NCBI RefSeq assembly: GCF_026410195.1
Contig: NZ_JAPMLM010000055.1
Coordinates: forward strand, 124,001 to 188,000
DNA length: 64,000 nt
Origin: Xanthomarina sp. F2636L
Lineage (GTDB): Bacteria; Bacteroidota; Bacteroidia; Flavobacteriales; Flavobacteriaceae
Reading direction: 5' to 3'
The notes below the pieces were generated by a model, which worked only from the letters and a program-made list of their open reading frames with translations, made no database searches and was not told the DNA's origin. The position numbers and the translations under genes are program-made. Every line of letters begins with the position of its first letter. The stretch's first letter is position 1. Shown in pieces: positions 61,156-64,000 of this stretch.

Positions 61156-62553
61156 ATGAATATAACTGCTGCATATACAGATCTTTATCAACTAACTATG
61201 TCTCAAGTCTATTTTGGGACAAAACCCGACGGGAAAGCAGTTTTTGATTATTATTTTAGAAATAATCCTTTTAATAGTGGCTATTCAATTTTTGCCGGAT
61301 TGGAGGATATTTTAGATTTTCTGGAAAATCTGGAGTTTACGGCTTCAGATATCGCATATTTGGAACAGCATGGTTTTAAAAAAGACTTCTTAGATTATTT
61401 AAAAAACTTTCGTTTTCAAGGAACTATTTATTCATGTAAAGAAGGAGATGTTGTTTTTCCTAATCGTCCTATTTTGCAAGTAGAAGCTAATATTATCGAA
61501 GCACAGATAATAGAAACTCTTTTATTAAATATTCTTAATTTTCAAACCTTAATTGCTACAAAAGCTAGTCGAATAAGATATAGTGCAAAAAATGCTATTC
61601 TATTAGATATGGGCTTACGTCGTGCTCATGCCACTGGCGGATATTATGCATCGAGAGCTGCTGCAATAGGCGGTTTCGATAGTACCAGTAATGTAAAAGC
61701 AGCCGAGGATTATAAGATTCCTTCTTCTGGAACTATGGCACATTCTTTTATACAAAGCTATGAGAATGAGTTAGATGCATTTCGAGATTTCGCTAAGTTG
61801 CGTCCTAAAAATTGTGTGCTTTTAGTTGATACCTATAATACGCTTAAAAGCGGACTTCCAAATGCCATAACAGTAGCTAAAGAGATGGAAAGTAGAGGGG
61901 AAAAGTTATTGGGAGTTAGATTAGACAGTGGAGATTTATCCTATTTATCCAAAAAAACACGAAAAATATTAGACGATGCAAATTTGGAATATGTAAAAAT
62001 TGTGGCTTCTAATCAATTGGATGAATATGTCATAAAAAGTTTGAAAGAACAAGGAGCGTCTATTGATATTTTTGGTGTTGGAACAAATTTAGTCACAGGA
62101 AAACCAGATGCAGCCTTGGATGGAGTTTATAAATTATCGGAATTTAATGGCGAACCAAGAATTAAACTTTCTGAAAACATTATTAAAGTTTCTCTTCCTT
62201 TTAAAAAACAAGTGTATAGAATGTTAGATAAAAACGGAATGTTTTATGGTGCAGATGCCATAGCAGGTTTTACTGAAGAAAACGTGACGAATATGGAGCA
62301 TCCATTCGACTCTAGAAAAAGTCTAAATCTCGATCGTTTTACACATGAACCTTTGTTGGAAAAGGTTATGGAAAATGGAAAGCGAATAAAATCTCCACGA
62401 ACGGTATCGGAAATTGCTGCCTACTCGAAATCTCGTTTAGAAAAACTTCCTGAAGAATATAAGCGTTTTCAAAACCCACATATATACAAAATTGGTCTGA
62501 GTATACAACTAAAGCAAGAACGAGACAAGTTAGTCCAAAAACATAGATTCTAA
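61156..62553 (+). CDS. pncB: Nicotinate phosphoribosyltransferase
   Basis: 465 residues, catalysing nicotinate + PRPP to nicotinate mononucleotide in the Preiss-Handler route to NAD. Signatures seen are TDLYQLTMSQVYF at the N-terminus, FPNRPILQVEA, the GLRRAHATGGYYASRAAAIGGFDSTSN block (about 156-182) and the GVRLDSGDL loop. The protein resembles the long bacterial/eukaryotic NAPRT type. The next gene, pncA, starts 10 bases later, so both salvage enzymes are coexpressed. Confidence 0.95.
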   Translation: MNITAAYTDLYQLTMSQVYFGTKPDGKAVFDYYFRNNPFNSGYSIFAGLEDILDFLENLEFTASDIAYLEQHGFKKDFLDYLKNFRFQGTIYSCKEGDVVFPNRPILQVEANIIEAQIIETLLLNILNFQTLIATKASRIRYSAKNAILLDMGLRRAHATGGYYASRAAAIGGFDSTSNVKAAEDYKIPSSGTMAHSFIQSYENELDAFRDFAKLRPKNCVLLVDTYNTLKSGLPNAITVAKEMESRGEKLLGVRLDSGDLSYLSKKTRKILDDANLEYVKIVASNQLDEYVIKSLKEQGASIDIFGVGTNLVTGKPDAALDGVYKLSEFNGEPRIKLSENIIKVSLPFKKQVYRMLDKNGMFYGADAIAGFTEENVTNMEHPFDSRKSLNLDRFTHEPLLEKVMENGKRIKSPRTVSEIAAYSKSRLEKLPEEYKRFQNPHIYKIGLSIQLKQERDKLVQKHRF

Positions 62554-62563
62554 AGTTATTAAT

Positions 62564-63169
62564 ATGAAAACACTTCTTATAATTGATGTTCAAAACGACT
62601 TTATGCCTGGTGGTTCATTAGCTGTTCCTGAAGGAGATAAAATTGTTCCTATTATCAATAAAATGCAACATAAATTCGACTTGGTAATAGCTTCTCAAGA
62701 TTGGCATCCAAAAGACCATATTAGTTTTGCCTCAAATCATCAAGGAAAGTCTACGTTTGATGAGATAGAGCTTCATGGAAAACCACAAACCTTATGGCCA
62801 GATCATTGTGTACAAGGTACGGAAGGTGCTAAGTTTCATCCAAATCTTGACACCAAAAAATGGGAAGCTATTTTTAGAAAAGGAACCGACAAAGAAATAG
62901 ACAGTTATAGCGCTTTTTATGATAATGGCCATTTAAAATCCACTGGATTAACAGGATATTTAAAAGAAAAAGGAACGACACAACTTTTTCTATGTGGACT
63001 AGCAGCAGATATCTGTGTGTACTTTTCCACTTATGATGCTTTTAAAGAAGGTTTTGCATGTTTTTTTATAGATGATGCCTCACAACCTTTAAACTCTAAA
63101 GATTTTATAGAATTAAAAAAGAAAATGACATATTTGGGGATTCAAGTTATTACTTCTGATGAAATTTAA
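62564..63169 (+). CDS. pncA: Nicotinamidase
   Basis: 201 residues, hydrolysing nicotinamide to nicotinate, the substrate of PncB. The catalytic triad is visible as Asp8 (IDVQNDFMPGG), Lys106 (FRKGTDK) and Cys151 (CGLAADICV). Zinc ligands are in DWHPKDH (Asp46, His48, His52). It is 10 bases after pncB, a classical salvage pair. The phage-tail-like genes start 128 bases later on the same strand. Confidence 0.96.
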   Translation: MKTLLIIDVQNDFMPGGSLAVPEGDKIVPIINKMQHKFDLVIASQDWHPKDHISFASNHQGKSTFDEIELHGKPQTLWPDHCVQGTEGAKFHPNLDTKKWEAIFRKGTDKEIDSYSAFYDNGHLKSTGLTGYLKEKGTTQLFLCGLAADICVYFSTYDAFKEGFACFFIDDASQPLNSKDFIELKKKMTYLGIQVITSDEI

Positions 63170-63297
63170 AATATATTTTCAACAGAATCAGACTTACTCA
63201 TAGGAACATATAACTTGATTAAATAAAGCATTCTGTCTTCAAGATTATTTTTAGTATATTTACTTCTAAGTAGTTTATAATCAACAAAATAAATGTC

Positions 63298-63729
63298 ATG
63301 AGTAATTATCCTTTAGTTGGTTTTCATTTTCAAGTAGAATGGGGTGGAAACAGAATTGGTTTTTCTGAAGTATCTGGACTTTCAGTAGAACACGAAATTA
63401 TTGAGTATAGAGATGGAGCTTCTCCAGATTACAATACCATTAAGATGCCTGGAATGCGTAAGTATTCGAATATCATTTTTAAACGAGGTGCGTTTAGAGG
63501 TGATAATGACTTTTTTAGTTGGATGAACTCCTTTTCTCTGGGGCATATTGAAAGACGCGATATCACCATTGCCTTGCTGAACGAAGAACACAGACCTATA
63601 ATGGTTTGGAAAGTTAAAAATGCTTGGCCAATTTCTTTAAAGTATGCAGAACTTAATGCCATGAAAAGTGAAGTACTGATTGAAAGATTGGAGATTGCTC
63701 ACGAAGGACTTAAAACAGAGAACTTATAA
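63298..63729 (+). CDS. Contractile injection system tail-tube protein (gp19 family)
   Basis: 143 residues matching the T4 gp19-like tube protein family (phage tail region protein) of extracellular contractile injection systems and R-type tailocins. Motifs: FHFQVEWGGNRIGFSEVSGLSVEHEIIEYRDG at the N-terminus, then KMPGMRKYSNIIFKRG and WMNSFSLGHIERRDITIALLNEEHRPIMVWKVKNAWP, and a final SEVLIERLEIAHEG. The family forms hexameric rings stacked inside a sheath. It is the first gene of the cluster; the second tube-like gene starts 5 bases after its stop. No sheath gene is visible on the left side, so the sheath must lie outside, on the right. Confidence 0.92.
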   Translation: MSNYPLVGFHFQVEWGGNRIGFSEVSGLSVEHEIIEYRDGASPDYNTIKMPGMRKYSNIIFKRGAFRGDNDFFSWMNSFSLGHIERRDITIALLNEEHRPIMVWKVKNAWPISLKYAELNAMKSEVLIERLEIAHEGLKTENL

Positions 63730-63733
63730 ATTC

Positions 63734-64000
63734 ATGAATTTGCCAAGATCCACATATCCACCACTTAATATGCATTTTGCTGTTGATTTTGATTATAAGG
63801 AACTTAGGGATGATAAAAACTTTCAATCTGTTCAAGGCCTAAAAGTTAGAGTTTGTGAAAACGAGAATAAAAAAGGTACTTATGTCAAATTTGATAATAT
63901 AATTTTAAAAAGAGCGTATCAACCGGAATCTCATCTTGTAAAATGGTGCATGGATACCATTAATAATCATAAAATTAAACCCATTAATTTAACTGTAAAA
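63734..64000 (+). CDS. Second tube-like protein of the injection system (3' end outside window)
   Basis: Starts at ATG 63734; 89 codons are visible and the frame is open at the window end. The visible part, YPPLNMHFAVDFD at the start, FQSVQGLKVRV, VKFDNIILKRA and LVKWCMDTINNHKIKP, matches the gp19-like tube fold, more like the second, shorter-range tube subunit (Afp5/Pvc5-like) that joins the tube to the baseplate. It is 5 bases after the previous gene, so both are in one operon. Assignment as a baseplate-proximal tube is inference from the position and the different sequence. Confidence 0.85.
   Translation, partial: MNLPRSTYPPLNMHFAVDFDYKELRDDKNFQSVQGLKVRVCENENKKGTYVKFDNIILKRAYQPESHLVKWCMDTINNHKIKPINLTVK

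Noticed and set aside
63298-64000. Ordinary prophage tail
   Set aside because: No integrase, capsid, portal or terminase genes upstream, and the tube genes directly follow housekeeping NAD salvage genes. The right side is not visible, so this is not fully excluded.

Overview
The window is a stretch of an AT-rich bacterial chromosome that I place in the phylum Bacteroidota, most likely a marine member of the Flavobacteriaceae. The reasons, all read from the sequence, are: a fused lpxC-fabZ gene; start codons almost without Shine-Dalgarno sequences; several TAnnTTTG-type -7 promoter elements; a type IX secretion sorting domain; TPR/HTH signalling and TspO/SRPBCC/CIA30-type genes common in flavobacteria; and short dispersed intergenic repeats of a kind I recall from this phylum. 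No rRNA, tRNA, CRISPR array, transposase or integrase was seen.

Left part (1-18.5 kb), + strand, mostly housekeeping. A partial HD-domain phosphohydrolase is followed by a tight lipid A block (lpxD, lpxC-fabZ, lpxA, efp, a second lpxD-like gene, an NTF2-like gene), then sucD, fabG, a VWA-like membrane protein and a prohibitin-like SPFH protein. The complete histidine operon hisGDCBHAF(IE) follows, preceded by an 18-residue leader peptide with five histidines and a transcription attenuator.

Middle part (18.5-32.5 kb), mixed strands: a TruA-like pseudouridine synthase, a Dps-like ferritin, small secreted proteins, a GreA/B-like factor, an MscS channel, a leucine-rich-repeat protein with a T9SS tail, RlmF methyltransferase, a first DEAD-box helicase plus cold-shock-domain protein pair, an ATP-cone/endonuclease fusion, an OMPLA-like outer-membrane protein and a cytochrome b561.

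The - strand block 33-41.6 kb is a complete TetR-controlled ABC-2 export system (TetR, TolC, HlyD-type lipoprotein, small lipoprotein, OsmC, two separate ATPases, two permeases, and a LOG-family gene) with palindromic operator candidates next to the tetR start. It is followed by an OprP-like porin, topoisomerase III and an ars operon (arsR, arsC-like phosphatase, acr3) with its own palindrome.

Right part (47.7-64 kb): a TPR/HTH sensor-regulator, a LysM-M23 peptidase, a Gpx-TspO-SRPBCC-CIA30 run, an unrecognised two-gene module at 54.6-56.1 kb, a second cold-shock/DEAD-box cluster, NAD salvage genes pncB and pncA, and at the right edge the first two genes of what looks like a phage-tail-like contractile injection system: one complete and one truncated gp19-family tube protein. 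That last locus is the most interesting lead, but it runs off the window.
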